A stretch of 64,000 bases of DNA from Notospermus geniculatus (taxonomy: Eukaryota; Nemertea; Pilidiophora; Heteronemertea; Lineidae): NCBI GenBank assembly GCA_002633025.1, contig NMRB01001426.1, positions 121,865 through 185,864 on the forward strand, in the 5' to 3' direction. The notes beneath the pieces were generated by a model. That model worked only from the letters and a program-made list of their open reading frames with translations, was not told the DNA's origin and did not search any database. Position 1 is the stretch's first letter. Each line of letters begins with the position of its first letter. Below, one piece after another: positions 21,991 through 33,949 of the stretch. Both the position numbers and the translations under genes were made by a program.

Positions 21991-23647
21991 AGATGAACCA
22001 GAAAACCCTGAATATTTCTCACATTCGGTTCTAAACATAACTCTGATGTTTTAAATGATTCCACTACAAGTTGTCTGTTGGATGGTAATGCACTGCAAAA
22101 TATCTTACATAATGACCACCTACACACCAATCCATTATCTTGTAATAAATGTTAGCTCTTGTGTCGTGTCTATATTTAGGTTCATGTGGTCAAAGATTGC
22201 CGAAACCTATTGTTGCTGGCAGTGCAAAGGAATTTCATTAAATTGTGAGATATTTACATAATTATCCATATAAATATCCAAATGATTTGTCATCACAGAT
22301 AAACTGACATTTATGTGACAACTAGAAGTCATCTTAATCCGGTTGGTTTCACTCTAAGTTGACCAGAATATGTTCACATTGATGTACAGCCTCGTGTATG
22401 TTTGATAGTACCTACCAATTTAGGCGGAATTACAGAGAAGTTCACCCGTAGCACACCCATGTGACCATCCCATGCTAAGTTGTCAGATTTTATTTATATA
22501 TCCCCATGATAATGCACATGGTGTTCTAAGTCAATTTAGCTTCGGGATTGACACTTTGATAGATGGCGTTTTTGAATGGACTAAAGGGTGAACCCTGGGT
22601 CATGGGAATTAATGGTCATTTTGCCAGCATTCAGCAAGAATGGAGGCGTTAGATGATATAATGGAATTGTGATAGTTTGATGGTCAAAGGATTTGGGAAT
22701 CCTATTGATGTTGGAGGTACATTCCATGTAAGGTCTGTTCCATCCTTACTACAACCTGAATCCTATGCATGATTCTGTACAAAGCTTGTGTATCCTCAGG
22801 TCTACTGAATGAAATATGCCCTTGTGATGTCGGAAGAGCTTGACTACACAGGAATGTTACCGGATCCATCAAGTAATTGACCCTCTGAGGAATCTCTTTT
22901 ACCCTTTATCTGGTGTGTCCCTTGGCGAGGGTGCCAAAATCTGCCGTATCTAGTTAGAGGGATGGGGTGATCTGAACAGACATGAGCCTCCATCAACTTT
23001 CATGCGGGAAGCCAATGTCAGTCCAGCCATAAACCGCAACAACCGCCCTACCATCATACCTGGCTCTGGATGTGCCCTCCCCAGTCTTGGAAAAGTTGCG
23101 GACTCCCTCAGGTTTTGCTCCTGGTCTGAAAGTCAAGCCACGGACTAAGCCTTGTATTGACAAAGTATTTATAGTTTTTTACCTCGGACTGTCAATCAAC
23201 GAAGTTAGTTAAGTGGTCATCTGCCGCTGAGAGATCAGAACAACTACTTCCTGGCCTGCTAAACAAAAACGTCTTTTCCATAAAGCCCAACAGTTAGGAT
23301 CAAAAACCTGTCAAGTTTAAACAAACAGAAAGGTAGATTATTCCATGAAAATCTTTAGATAAAATCATTACATTACACATCAAAATATGACACATTGGTG
23401 ATAATGATTATTGACATTTAATGAGAAAGAATCATCTCGAGTGGTTGTCACACACAAATCCAATCTCGTGCAAATTCTATTGGTTTATTCTGTCAGCCAT
23501 CAGCAAACCAGGATCCATCTATGCTACAAGAAAAAGCGCAAACAGAATGAAGAGTCCTTTTGTGTGTAGCGGCTGTTTTTTTTTTGGTGAGAAGCTTTCC
23601 TGAGTTCCAAATGACAGTTTACAACCACCTCGAGCTGTCTTAGCAAA
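21991..23647. other. Unassigned, mostly unique-looking
   Basis: The longest stretch without a recognised repeat. No frame has convincing splice signals or a domain. Confidence 0.4.
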
Positions 23648-23763
23648 CTGGGGCCTGTTTCATAAAGTGACTTTTAAAAGCTAAATGGCACCATTAACTT
23701 CAACGCATTTTCCACTTGGTTAAAGGTACCATTAGCTTAACATCACTTTATGAAACAGCCCTG
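23648..23763. mobile_element. Palindromic MITE, GGGCCTGTTTCATAAAG
   Basis: The ends GGGCCTGTTTCATAAAGTG and CACTTTATGAAACAGCCC are inverted, and the inner TTTTAAAAGCTAAATGG arm also partly pairs. I recall similar TTTCATAAAG palindromes from many marine invertebrates. Confidence 0.8.
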
Positions 23764-23772
23764 GACTTAAGT

Positions 23773-23911
23773 GGATTTTTCCATCAGGGCTGAAGCCATT
23801 AGCATTATTGGCCCTGGTAAGAATGGAAGAGGCCATCTCAAGTTTATAATACTCATGTTCCTTGCTTGGCTGGGTCTTCTATACTTGCCCTAGCAAAGGC
23901 AAAAGAATGGT
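23773..23911 (-). mobile_element. SINE-1 fragment (3' body)
   Basis: TTTTCCATCAGGGC, GCATTATTGGCCCTGGTAAG and GAGGCCATCTCAAG mark the tail and body. The tRNA head is absent. A MITE begins at its other edge. Confidence 0.75.
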
Positions 23912-24002
23912 GAGTGGTCGTCACACTCGGCCATTTTCTTGGCAACCAAGAAAATTGCCTGTATGAGCAACGAAAGTGGTGACATGTGCTGCTTAGCTTA
24001 AA
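23911..24002. mobile_element. Right end of the TAAAGC..CATACGTCACC MITE
   Basis: GAAAATTGCCTGTATGAGCA and GTGGTGACATGTGCTGC match the right end of the element at 45609-45938. The left part is missing. Confidence 0.65.
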
Positions 24003-25228
24003 GTACAGTCCGTTCCATCCTTCCAACCATTGATTACCATGATAATACTGTTGTCCCTTGAGGAATGGTGAACCAACTGAGTACTACAGACAAGTCCGTT
24101 TGAAGTTGGGGCTAGAAAGTAGCCTCTGTCATCAGCTTCCCCAGAGTCCCTCGTAAAAACAACTGTTGAATAGATAATGGTATGTCCAAGTTATGAGAAC
24201 CCTCCCTCTTAGTGCTTAAATAATGCATTAGCCACACCACCACCAAATTAGGTTTTTCCAAACATGTTGGTCCTTTTAACTCAGTCCAGAGAATTTGGTG
24301 TAGATGTGGACAAGCATATTTTAATGGCTATGGATAATCTGCAGACCATTCATCTGCCAACAGCTGTCTGTAATCTGCAGACCATTGTTGCCACTGGCTG
24401 TTCATAATCTGCAGAAGGTTCATTTTCCATGAATATCAATTTTCAGCTTACGAAACAAAAAGTAATAATCCATCTTCAGCCGAACTCGCTGACCGGTTCG
24501 ACCTGACCAGAAAACCCTCTTAGCCTCTGTCGGGAAAAATGACTCATCAGATTACAAAAGCGTGCAGTAAATCCCCCATCAGCCATTAGTATTGGCCTCA
24601 CTGCCCCCTGGTGGCCAGTAAATGCCATTAGGCACGATCGGGGCACAAACGTACCTTGATCTGATGATGCTCGTTGGTCTTTGATCAGGTGTGCTGGCCA
24701 TCATGACCATCAGGTTTGTCGAGCTCTGAAAAACAGCAGAAGGTCATCCTTGTCCGTTTCATCCTCTGTTCATGTGGTCTGGGGCTTTTGGTCTCACAGG
24801 GTCATTGGTCATTGGTGTCCTTTCAGAAAGGATTAATGACTGCTATTTGGGATTTGGCAGTGTCGATGAGGTGTGGGAATTGAAATGGTTGAACTGAGAA
24901 TAACTGAAAAAGAGGGAAAAAAATTCTGCTTGAAACAATAAGCTTACACAGTAATCCTGGACCAGAAAATCTGTCAAGGGTTGGGATGACATACATTCAG
25001 GGGCCAATGTGCAGTGCAAGCTAGTTATATTTTTTAGCCTGAGTGAACTTGTGATAGGGGCCGTCAGGGACCTTATTCCCAAAGCCCCAGAACGTGAAGG
25101 GTACGTGCAAATCCTTTGTCAGGGTGATAGTGAACATAGGTTGCCCCCACATGGAAAATACGTGTAGCTTATGCGCTCCTGTAAGTTACGAGAGCTTCCT
25201 GATTAAGATCCCTGAATTCTGTGGTATT
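24003..25228. other. Unassigned, three short TAATCTGCAGA echoes
   Basis: TAATCTGCAGACCATT occurs near 24337 and 24371, and in part near 24408. Otherwise nothing is recognised. Confidence 0.4.
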
Positions 25229-25375
25229 GAATTTTTCCACAAGGTTGAAGCCACAGCATTATTGGCCCTGGTAAGTACGGAAGAGGCCATTTCAAACTAC
25301 TCATGTTCCTCACTTGGGTGGGGGTTTTTACTTGCCCTTGTAAAGGCACAAGTTAAAGGCACCACGGCTTCTAGT
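25229..25375 (-). mobile_element. SINE-1 fragment (3' body)
   Basis: AGCATTATTGGCCCTGGTAAG, GAAGAGGCCATTTCAAACTA and CACCACGGCTT are family signatures. It is truncated before the promoter. Confidence 0.75.
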
Positions 25376-25890
25376 CGAAACTTGTGAATGATAGCTCAAC
25401 GCTGTTCTTTTGAAATTCTCTCAAGTCATTGATCCGTCCAGTGCAGATGTTTCCTGCCTTTCCCTGAACCTCTGCAGACCTCGCCCATCCTTTGAACTCT
25501 GGTGATTTACCACCTTGCGTCTGCCAAATGTGAGCTGAAGCATCACCGACTGCGGTGCCCGAATCGAATCGCAGACTATGACCAGTTGGTTGATAGCTTG
25601 TCCATCCATCGAGGCGGACATATTCATCAGCTAGAACAAGTAGCTTAGCATGCGATGGATGTCCGGGTGGTCAGTGGTTAGCGGTCAGCGGTTATTCCGG
25701 TTTGTCGGCCAGTCATGGATGTCGTTATTCATGTCAGAACGGATCAGGAAGCACAAAGGACATTCGCTGTTGCTGCTCATTGTGATGCTGAGGATTTATG
25801 ACCAGGGCAATTTTGTCATTGCAGGAGGGTGGGAGGCCAGTTTAACAGCAAAAATGACTCAAGGCTTTGATTGGATTTAATCATTGTATT

Positions 25891-26040
25891 TTAGGAAGAA
25901 TGACTCTTGGTTTAGCTCTGACGTGATTCTTTGTAATGGTTGGACACAGGTTGGGTTGTCCCTGAGCAACAAAATGACTCTTGGTTTAGCTCTGACGGGA
26001 TTCTGTGTAATGGTTGGCCACAGATTGGGTTTTCATGCTC
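25891..26040. repeat. Two tandem ~80-bp units
   Basis: AATGACTCTTGGTTTAGCTC and GTAATGGTTGG..CACAG occur twice in a row, 79 bp apart. Confidence 0.8.
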
Positions 26041-26170
26041 AAGATTTTTGTCCATGTGTACTTGAATCAAAATGACACACTTGGTCTTGGTGTCCCTGAA
26101 TTTGGCTGCTCTTGTTGATTATAAGTGAAAGCTGATGATTTCTTTCCATGGAATGTAGTACAATTCTGAA

Positions 26171-26374
26171 TATGTGACCTGTGACAGCAAAATGAGTCAG
26201 AATGCACACAGAAGAAGACCCAAGGTGAACCAATTGTTTGTTGATTTCAGCATTGTCTGCCCATTGTGAAATTTGACTTTGTCCAAAAAATCTGCAGTAG
26301 TTGTTCTCTGGTGTCATCTTGGGTCCTCTTTCCGGCACAGTCCGACTCATTTTGCTGTCACACTAGGTCACATA
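26171..26374. mobile_element. MITE, TATGTGACCTGTGACAGC family, copy 1
   Basis: The ends TGTGACAGCAAAATGAGTC are inverted over about 35 bp. A second copy is at 34801-34986, and a relative with CAGCAAAACC ends is at 47954-48280. Confidence 0.8.
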
Positions 26375-26406
26375 TTATGTGGTAGCTAGTCCTCCCTTCC
26401 TCGGAT

Positions 26407-26588
26407 GTGCAGGCAGATCCAAGGGGGGGGGGGGCGCATTCGGTGCACGCCCCCTTTCGGCCAACAAATCTGTAAAATTGGCCGTGAAATTCTGCAATTT
26501 GGAGCAAATCATTGAAATTCACTGCAGATTTCAATGTTTCTAGCACAGTGCGCCCCCTCTTTCCCAAAATCGTGGACCTGCCCTTGAT
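26407..26588. mobile_element. MITE, GGCAGATCC / GGACCTGCC family, copy 1
   Basis: Short inverted ends enclose a poly-G run and GATTTCAATGTTTCTAGCAC. Partial relatives lie at 30328-30431 (inverted) and 30905-31018. It has no coding frame. Confidence 0.65.
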
Positions 26589-27137
26589 ATCTCCCTTCAA
26601 AGTCAGAGCTAAAAGGCCTTGCACACCCCGTTCCTTCAACAAATCAAGACAGACTGAGGTAACCAGGTCAGAAATGTTCAATGTGACTGGTATCCTTGCT
26701 TCAATGCTTCCTACATCTTGATATCGTTAGCGCAGTGAGTGTGCTGATGATAACCCTTCAGAGAAGCCGCAAATTTGAAGTGTTTCGTAAAAAGATTCAG
26801 CCTTTAGGGAACAAGTGAAAAAACCATTGATTGAATTGGTTCTCATTCCATTTGACTTGTCCTCAAGTGCTTACTGGCAAGCAGGTGCTGGCCTGGCTAT
26901 TTCACCTGAATCACCTGCAGTATGATTCAAATGCTATAAATGCTTGATTGCCTCTACAGTTTGTCCCAGAAAACTCTATCATGTTCTTTTCCAAGAATTT
27001 CTGCATGTATACTCTTTCAAGGAGCTGCTACAACCCTTCTCTTTTCTGCCTTTTCATCTCCTGGTAAATCCTGAAGCCTGCTGCATGATCATCTACAGCA
27101 AATTCCATTTTGGTCCAGTTCTGACAGTTCATGCTTG

Positions 27138-27532
27138 AGTAGCCTTGACAGTCCAGTGGTTATCATGTCTGCTTGGCAAGTGACAGGTCCCAGGTTCAAG
27201 TCCAGTCTGGGTTATATGGAATAAATCAGTCCCTGGTTCTTCACGTCCTTTGCATGGGACAGTAAACCCTGGTGCCTTTACCTTGTGCCTTTGCAAGGGC
27301 ATGTAAAAAGACCCCATCCAAGTGAGGAACATGAGTAACTTGAAATGGCCTCCTCTGTCCTTACCAGGGCCAAAAATGCTATATTCCGTATTTTAGAAAG
27401 CTCCTCAACGTAAAGGAGTTCCTCAAGGCTGTTGTTCTACTTGAGAACAACAACAGCCTTGAGGAACTCCTTTACGTTGAGGAGCTTTCTAAAATACGGG
27501 CCTATGGTGTCGGCCCTGATGGAAGAATCTAA
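27138..27532 (+). mobile_element. SINE-1 copy, nearly full, with hairpin insert
   Basis: The head holds A and B boxes (CCAGTGGTTATC; GGTTCAAGTCC), followed by the AAGGGCATG..GACCCCATCCAAGTGAGGAACA body and tail GTGTCGGCCCTGATGG. A long hairpin interrupts it at about 27384-27501. Confidence 0.85.
27386..27499. repeat. 53/56-bp near-perfect hairpin, 5-nt loop
   Basis: Arms 27386-27438 and 27444-27499 are exact reverse complements except for one AAC slip. The loop is ACTTG. CTAT stands on both sides, at the point where the SINE is split, so it is either a young fold-back element or an assembly or template-switch event. Confidence 0.9.
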
Positions 27533-28099
27533 TACAGATCCAAAATACACTTCAAGCTTTCTCTCCTGGGAGCACCGGTTACGCCAGTGTCGCGACACTC
27601 GAAACATGCTTCCCAAATGAGAAGACACTGTCGATGACTTGATATCTGGCAAATTGGGCCTCAGAGAATTCTGTCATCTGACAGATCCATTTTTTGCAAT
27701 CACCTCACCTGAACTCATTCTGTTGCCAGTTAGGGACCGTCTCAAAAATACCTTGAAGACAAAGAAGTGTAATTTTTTTCACTCAGGGGGAGGGGGGACT
27801 AACTTCATGCTCACCATTTCACTTCTTGAAAAAAAATTGGCTTCATGGAATTTCTAAAAAAATATTCGGATCACATAACGCAAAAGTACGTATTCGAGGT
27901 TCACACAAAATCGGGGCCTACGTCCACGTATTCTTGCAGGGTAGGCCTCCCTATTCTACGTGGAGTTCAACTGGTGTAGGCCTAAATATTGTGCTTGTGA
28001 TGAAAATAACCGACCATAAACATATTTGAGGAAGCATACATGACATTACACCTAGTTTTCATCAACCCATTCATTTATACACTCATAACATGCTGCCAT

Positions 28100-28209
28100 N
28101 NNNNNNNNNNNNNNNNNNNNNNNNNNNNNNNNNNNNNNNNNNNNNNNNNNNNNNNNNNNNNNNNNNNNNNNNNNNNNNNNNNNNNNNNNNNNNNNNNNNN
28201 NNNNNNNNN
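28100..28209. other. Assembly gap (110 N)
   Basis: A run of N. Single unresolved bases also occur at 8135, 16282 and 37985, each in or beside a low-complexity run. Confidence 1.
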
Positions 28210-28611
28210 CCATCTCTTTGTTGATTGTGATCTGACGTATTAGATCACATATTGGAGAAAAGAAAATTTCTTTCTTTGTTCTTCGATATGAGTCAACATC
28301 TACGAACAATTTCTACTGCGCACAATGGTGAATGATGCTTCTAGTCTCCTTTATCTAAGGGTAGAGATCAAGGCTCCAAGTTTCTCTTTGAACTTTTAGG
28401 ACGGAATCACTGGAACGCGAAACACTGCGACTCGTTTGCCTTGAGAACAATTCACTTCTGTGAAGATAACTCTAAGTGCTTTAACAACCCTTGTAAATGT
28501 CACTGTACTAGTCAATCTTCAAAGTTCAGTGACTTCACTTACCTATAAGGACTGACAACTCTATATTTATGATATATCTCTATTGGATTTTTAACTTGCC
28601 GTGGAGTCGAG

Positions 28612-28773
28612 TAAAATTCACCAATGAAATTTGTCGTCCTGTGGGAGTAAGCCATGGTGCCTTTGTTTCATTGGCAAGTAAAGACCCATCCAATGAGGAA
28701 CGTTGCTTGAGAAGGCCTGCTCCGTACTTACCAGGGCCAATAATGCTATGGTGTCGGCCCTGACGGAAAAATC
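28612..28773 (+). mobile_element. SINE-1 fragment, first of a direct pair
   Basis: It begins AATGAAATTTGTCGTCC and runs through GACCCATCCAATGAGG to GGCCCTGACGGAAAAATC. The promoter half is missing. The next copy follows immediately with the same start sequence. Confidence 0.8.
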
Positions 28774-28970
28774 ATATTCAGAAATGAAATTTGTCGTCCC
28801 ATCGGACAGTAGCCGTGGTGCCTTGTATCTTGTTCTTTGCAAGGGCAAGTGGAAGACCCATCCAAGTGAGGAACATGAGTAGCTTGAGATGGCCTCCTCC
28901 GTACTTACCAGGGCCAATAATGCTATGGCGTCGGCCCTGACGGAAAAATCAAATACAAATACAAATGAAA
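28774..28970 (+). mobile_element. SINE-1 fragment, second of a direct pair
   Basis: Same truncated start as its neighbour, complete to the tail CAAATACAAATACAAATG. The pair looks like a local tandem duplication of one truncated insertion. Confidence 0.8.
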
Positions 28971-29057
28971 TAGAATTTCAAGTTGATGTTGAATTCTTTG
29001 AGAGGTGTCTCAAACTCTCAAAGAACTCTAAAAGAGAAGTCATCATTTTGTGGGTTA

Positions 29058-29338
29058 CAGTACGTTGTACAATTGACCTACCTTTATCCACGTACCTTCT
29101 GCGAACGTCACGCAGAAGGTGCGCTTCAGTTCATTGCGATGGTTGGTACAGGTGCATCACACATCTCTTCTGTGTGACGTCCACGCACTACGGGCGAATG
29201 ACATAACATCTTCACTGCGAGCCTTCCATGATGGCGCACGATGTCCACGGAAGATACGAGCATGGAACGTGCATGACGCTGCATGTGGCATGCGGATGGT
29301 GCGCGGCGTGGAAGGGAGGTCAATTGTGCAGCGTACTG
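29058..29338. mobile_element. Tc/mariner-like MITE, CAGTACGTTG, copy 2
   Basis: TA flanks 29056-29057 and 29339-29340. The ends CAGTACGTTGTACAATTGAC and their complement differ at a few positions. Same family as 5993-6265. Confidence 0.8.
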
Positions 29339-30104
29339 TAATGAATTTCATTGCTCACTGCAGCAGAGTGACATTGGCTGTGGGTTGCTGTGACATCATT
29401 GTATTGAGCAACTTGAAGAAGACACATGATGCCGTGGATATGACAAAGTACTTGTGACATGCTCTTCAAGCTGTTGCTAAAGTGCTGAAGATCATCAACA
29501 GGGTGTTAGAACCAGACATCATATTCAGCGCTTTTTCTTGGCAATGTTGATAAATGACATCATCAGATTCTTTTGGACCTGACCTCAATCAATCATTTCG
29601 CCAACACCAGTCCACAGCAAGGAGGACCACGTCTGGGAATAGATTGTGGACCTAATAGAAGACCCATTGCTAATAAGATCTGCATTCCTTCCGCATCTAA
29701 GGCTACACAAATATTGAATGAGCAAAACAAACTCGAGCAGATATTCCATCAATTTGTCACTGGCGCGATAGATTGCGCAGAAAGAAAAAATTCTTGTAAT
29801 CATTTGGCAAATTTTCTATCGAGGGGTGTTGGCAGGCTGCCTGAATTGAATTGAAAGCAAACATATCATTAATGGCTTTTGCAAATTGCTACCATTATGG
29901 TTTCACTTCTGGCGTTGAAGTTTGATGCTGAGCATGGTTTAATGGGAGAAAAAAGTTTGTCTGAGTGATGGCAGAATTTTCGCAAAAAACAGTGGCAGGA
30001 TATTGTTGATGCTGTCATGATTCCACTCACATATCGCTCACACTGGTTGGCCATGATGTTCTGTCTTTCTATTCCCATTCGGAGTACAGCACGGTGCAAC
30101 ACAC

Positions 30105-30314
30105 CTGCTCCTCCTGAAGCCATTTCCAGAGCTGACCAATGCCATTGACATTCGCTTTCGTCCATCCAGTGCCACCTGCCTCGACATCAGTGGTCTGTAG
30201 AATAAATTCATTGCCCTCCCCATCATCATACACATGGGTATGCTGGTGATGAATCACCCAAGTTGAAGTTGCAGTCATCATAAAATCACCAGGGGTAATC
30301 CAGGATTTGGGGAA
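30105..30314 (-). CDS. Candidate coding exon, 70 codons, product unknown
   Basis: Read on the minus strand, TTCCTTGCACAG ends at 30315 like a splice acceptor, and CAG followed by GTGTGT at 30104-30099 reads as a good donor. The 210 bp between them are open in phase 0 and encode a protein-like block. Its centre is HHQHTHVYDDGEGNEF, followed by the stretch TGWTKANVNGIGQLWKWL. I recognise no family. It lies in low-repeat DNA, though a MITE fragment abuts the acceptor side. No partner exon is evident. It could be a real internal exon, an exonised remnant or chance. Confidence 0.35.
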
Positions 30315-30327
30315 CTGTGCAAGGAAC

Positions 30328-30431
30328 ATTGAAATTTGGGGTGAATTTCAATGATTTGCTCCAAATTCCAGAATTTCACGGTTGATTTTACAGATTCATT
30401 GGCCAAAAGGGGACGCGTGCATGGAGTGCCC
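30328..30431. mobile_element. Fragment of the 26407 MITE family, inverted
   Basis: GAATTTCAATGATTTGCTCC and GCCAAAAGGGGACGCGTGCA match the complement of 26407-26588. The outer ends are lost. Confidence 0.6.
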
Positions 30432-30455
30432 ATCTGTATCTGCACCTGATCTCTT

Positions 30456-31262
30456 GTTTCATTGCTGTGCTCTTGCCCTTTTCGCCGCCAATGCTGCCTC
30501 CAGTTGTGTCCATCATCACAGCATTTCAAAACACATGGATCTGTTGGCAAGAACCCAGAACCATCCTGAGAGCATGCAGCCATCATTACGTCTCTTGATC
30601 CCCTTCTCCCACTTTCGTTACTGCTCTCTTGCCCTTCACCATCAATGCTGCCTCCAGTTGTATCCTCCATTACATCAGTTGGAGACACATGGATCTGTTG
30701 GCAAGACCCACCACGAGAGCTTGCAGCCATCATGACATCTCTCCCCTTCTCTCACTTTCATTAGCCTACTGCAGTCTTGCCCTTCATCACCATATTGCTG
30801 CCTCCAGTTGTCCACCATCAACATTTCAAGACACATGGATCTTTTGCCATGAACCATTCGTGAACAAATCTTACCCTCTTACCTTTGAGGGGCCTTGATA
30901 GCCCAGTACGCGGCCCTCTTTCGGGCAACAGATCTGTGAAATTCTGAACTTTGGAGCAAATCACTGAAATGTTTCTAGCACAGTGTGCCCCCTCTTTTCC
31001 GAAATGGTGGATTTGCCCCAGAGAGAGATCTTATTATTCAAATTGTTGAATTTGGCACTAATCCGGAAGAAGAGAGATGTTATGATGGCCGGATTCATGC
31101 CTGTCTCTCTCCATCTGTTGCTTACATGCTGCATCCTTTCACCACCAATGCTGCTACCAGACTTTGTGTCCACCATCACATCATTTCAAGACGCATGGCT
31201 CTGTCGGCTATCAACCACCCCGCGAGTTGAGCTTGAAGCCGTCATGACATCTCTCGATCCCT
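30456..31262. repeat. Tandem array, ~150-bp units, interrupted
   Basis: TGCTGCCTCCAGTTGT..CACATGGATCT recurs near 30492, 30647, 30796 and, diverged, 31152. A fragment of the 26407 MITE family (30905-31018) separates the last unit. A 151-codon minus-strand frame over the first units is a repeat artefact. Confidence 0.75.
30905..31018. mobile_element. Fragment of the 26407 MITE family
   Basis: CAACAGATCTGTGAAATTCTG, GTTTCTAGCACAGTG and CGAAATGGTGGATTTGCCCC follow the order of the 26.4-kb copy with a deletion. Confidence 0.65.
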
Positions 31263-31988
31263 CTCGCTTCCATGGCTTCACTCCTGCCCCTCTCCTCTCC
31301 ACCAATATTTGCAACTATTCCAATCGCAACCCAAACTCTTAATAGCCGAGCGAGCGAACGATTGCAGGAACTAATCAGGTCCTTTGAGGCCATACCTCTC
31401 CAGGATGCAATTACCCCTGTCAGTTGCCTGAAGGCTGCCGGCAACCCTCTTAGCAGATAGGTCTGCTGGCTACCAATTGGCCATTTATCCAAGGAACAGG
31501 GTTATTGGTCGAGGTGGAGGTAGTGGAAGCGAAGGGTATGACCCTTGCTTCTCATATCAAGAGTTGAGACCAGTGCCTTGGATAATCAAAGACAATTGCT
31601 CCTAGCAAATTGGAAATGGTCTTGTTTACCACTTTTGCCTCCATCTTGGTCGTGTTGGGTTCTTGCGTGTCAACGTCGAGCGAGTCATTAGAAAGGACAA
31701 AGGGACGTTTCCAGCTGCCACTCCTAATTTCCTGGCCCTATTATAAGGCCAGTTTATTCTAAGCGGAACTACAAACGCAGCGAAATCTTTGCTCTTTCCT
31801 TGCCACTCCGTTTATGAACAAGGTTCTTCCCTGTTCAAGTCCATGCTCCGAATGGGCCTAGGCCCATAGTTGGTGGCTATGGAGGAATGCAGCTTGTCTT
31901 GTGGGCATTGTCTTTAGCATAGGGACGTTGAACCCAGGAGCATCTCTTAAATGTGGACATCAGGGGATGCTCTTTCTAAAGCTATTCA

Positions 31989-32290
31989 GAGATTTAAAAA
32001 AAAAAAAGTTAAAAAGTTAAAGTTCGGGTTTATAGTGTGATATCAACTACGGTAGAGGTTCCCATCTGACTTTACAGTCTTACCCCAGTCTATCCTGAAA
32101 CTTTTCAGTAGAACTCAGATGAGCTGCTCATTCAGCGCTACAATCTGAGCATTTCCGACTTATACACCTGGGTGGAGAGAGGCCAGTGAGGCAAAGAGAC
32201 TTGCCCAAAGTCTCACGCCAGTGGGATTCGAACTTGGGATCCTCTGACCGCTAGTTGGGAGACCCGAACCACTACACCACCATGGCTCCC
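31989..32290 (-). mobile_element. SINE-2 copy with A-rich tail
   Basis: Minus strand: GGGAGCCATGGTGGTGTAGTG head, a tRNA-like loop, B-box region GTTCGAATCCCACTGG, body with TGCCTCACTGGCC and a tail of AACTTTAAC then T run (A run on the plus strand at 31996). A second copy is at 53352-53632. Confidence 0.8.
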
Positions 32291-33949
32291 TAAATGATGA
32301 GTTGAAAGGTCACCGTGATTCCCTCTTGGTAACTATCGAAGGTTGCGTGATGAGATTTTCTCCACTTATACATAGCAGGAAACATGCTACTGCCATTTGC
32401 CGGCTTTCGCAATTTCCCGGTGCAATTGTAAGAAGACAAAACCATAGATCATGTCATGGCACCCATCTGCAAATGGCACTTCCCGCCAAGGGTAATTGAA
32501 TTTTCCTAGTTTGTTCTGCACAACTTGTCTAAGTTAGGCAGCAATTTACCAATTTCACTTGCTCAAATTCGATTATACTTAATTTAACTTGGGCGCATGG
32601 GCCAGAAGTCTCACGTGCGAGGTTATACTGTCCTCAAAATAGGACTTGACACCGGGACATTTGCGTGGGAGACCGATTTGGCCATTTCTGGAATACACGA
32701 GAGTGTTTTCCGTTGCTGACATTTGAAATATTTAAAACAGGCCAAAAGGTTAGTCCTGGTTATTTGGTCAGGGAATATGGAAGACAGATCTAATATTCAC
32801 AAAAGTGAGAGAGGACGTACCAAACTTGGCACACCTTCAAGTCCTCAGGGTTTCTGCTGGGGGGGGGGGGTACAAATCTCCCCGGCTTAAAGAAGGGGGT
32901 ATGTGTCCCCCTTCTGTCTACTGTGCTTTAGATGCATTTTCCTGGGATCTGAGAGCAAAATGATCAAATTTTTATCTGATGAAATATTTTCTTGTTAAAA
33001 ACATCATTACTCTGCCAAGCGTACGCCCCCCATGCCCACTGGATCCGGGGGCCTGTTGGCTGTAATTCTGTTTATGATAATCAGAAGTCAATGCCATTGA
33101 TTGGTTGTCATAATATTGGCGATCTGTAATGAGTCCCTACATCTTCCCCATTCAGATAACGACCAGGGTATTGTTTGCAGTTGAGGGCCGAACGAAACCG
33201 GATACCAGACATGCCACAGTAATACAATATGACAACAAGACATATAGTCAGAATATTGATCTAATGTCGTAAAGACTGGAGGAATCTATCAGAGCTATTC
33301 GGTTACGCGTACGGTGATTTAGACGGCAATCTGTTCTGGCTGCATGACATCTCCTTGCGGCCAATCCGATTATAGCGATATGGTCACGGAAGGCTGACTT
33401 TCTGACCACTGATTGTCCGGCGTAAGTAACCGGCGCGCTCTTTGTACGGATCGCCGGATCTAATCCGCCGTCCATTGCAAGTATCATATTCTCATAGGAT
33501 AATTGAAATCTGGATCATGGATGGGCAGGACGAGATGGTGATAAATCTATGTTGCTAAATCTCCCGATGTTTTATCTTCATCGGTCATCGTGGCGTTGAT
33601 GAAGTGCTATCAGGACTTGTGACTGATCAGACCTGCAAAATCGGCGGTGGTAGGTTCAGTCTGGCCCTTGGCCCTTTTGACACAAGACCAAACTGAAACG
33701 GAAGGGGCTTCGTTACCAAAGCTTTGTAGGAGTTGTGGATCTGTAATCTGACTCACTCACTGGTTTCCTCTTTCACCCCTAAACACTATGAAATGATATG
33801 GCACTGGTCAGCACATGCTGCATGGAAAATTATCCCAGATAGATGACAATTTTACAAAAAGAGTGGTTGGGTTTTACTTATCATCCCTTCTCAATGAGCA
33901 ATGAGGTAATGAGCAATGTGCCTATGATGGTGAATTAGAGCAGTACAGC
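32291..33949. other. Unassigned
   Basis: A CAGGGTTTCTGC end with a poly-G run at 32849-32870 hints at a hAT-like fragment. 33240-33490 is unique-looking and slightly CpG-richer. No gene. Confidence 0.4.

Noticed and set aside
30278-30733. 151-codon minus-strand frame
   Set aside because: It crosses two tandem units, a MITE fragment and the exon candidate in another frame; low-complexity composition.
32849-33060. hAT-like element starting CAGGGTTTCTGC
   Set aside because: No matching right end or target duplication found, so not called as an element.
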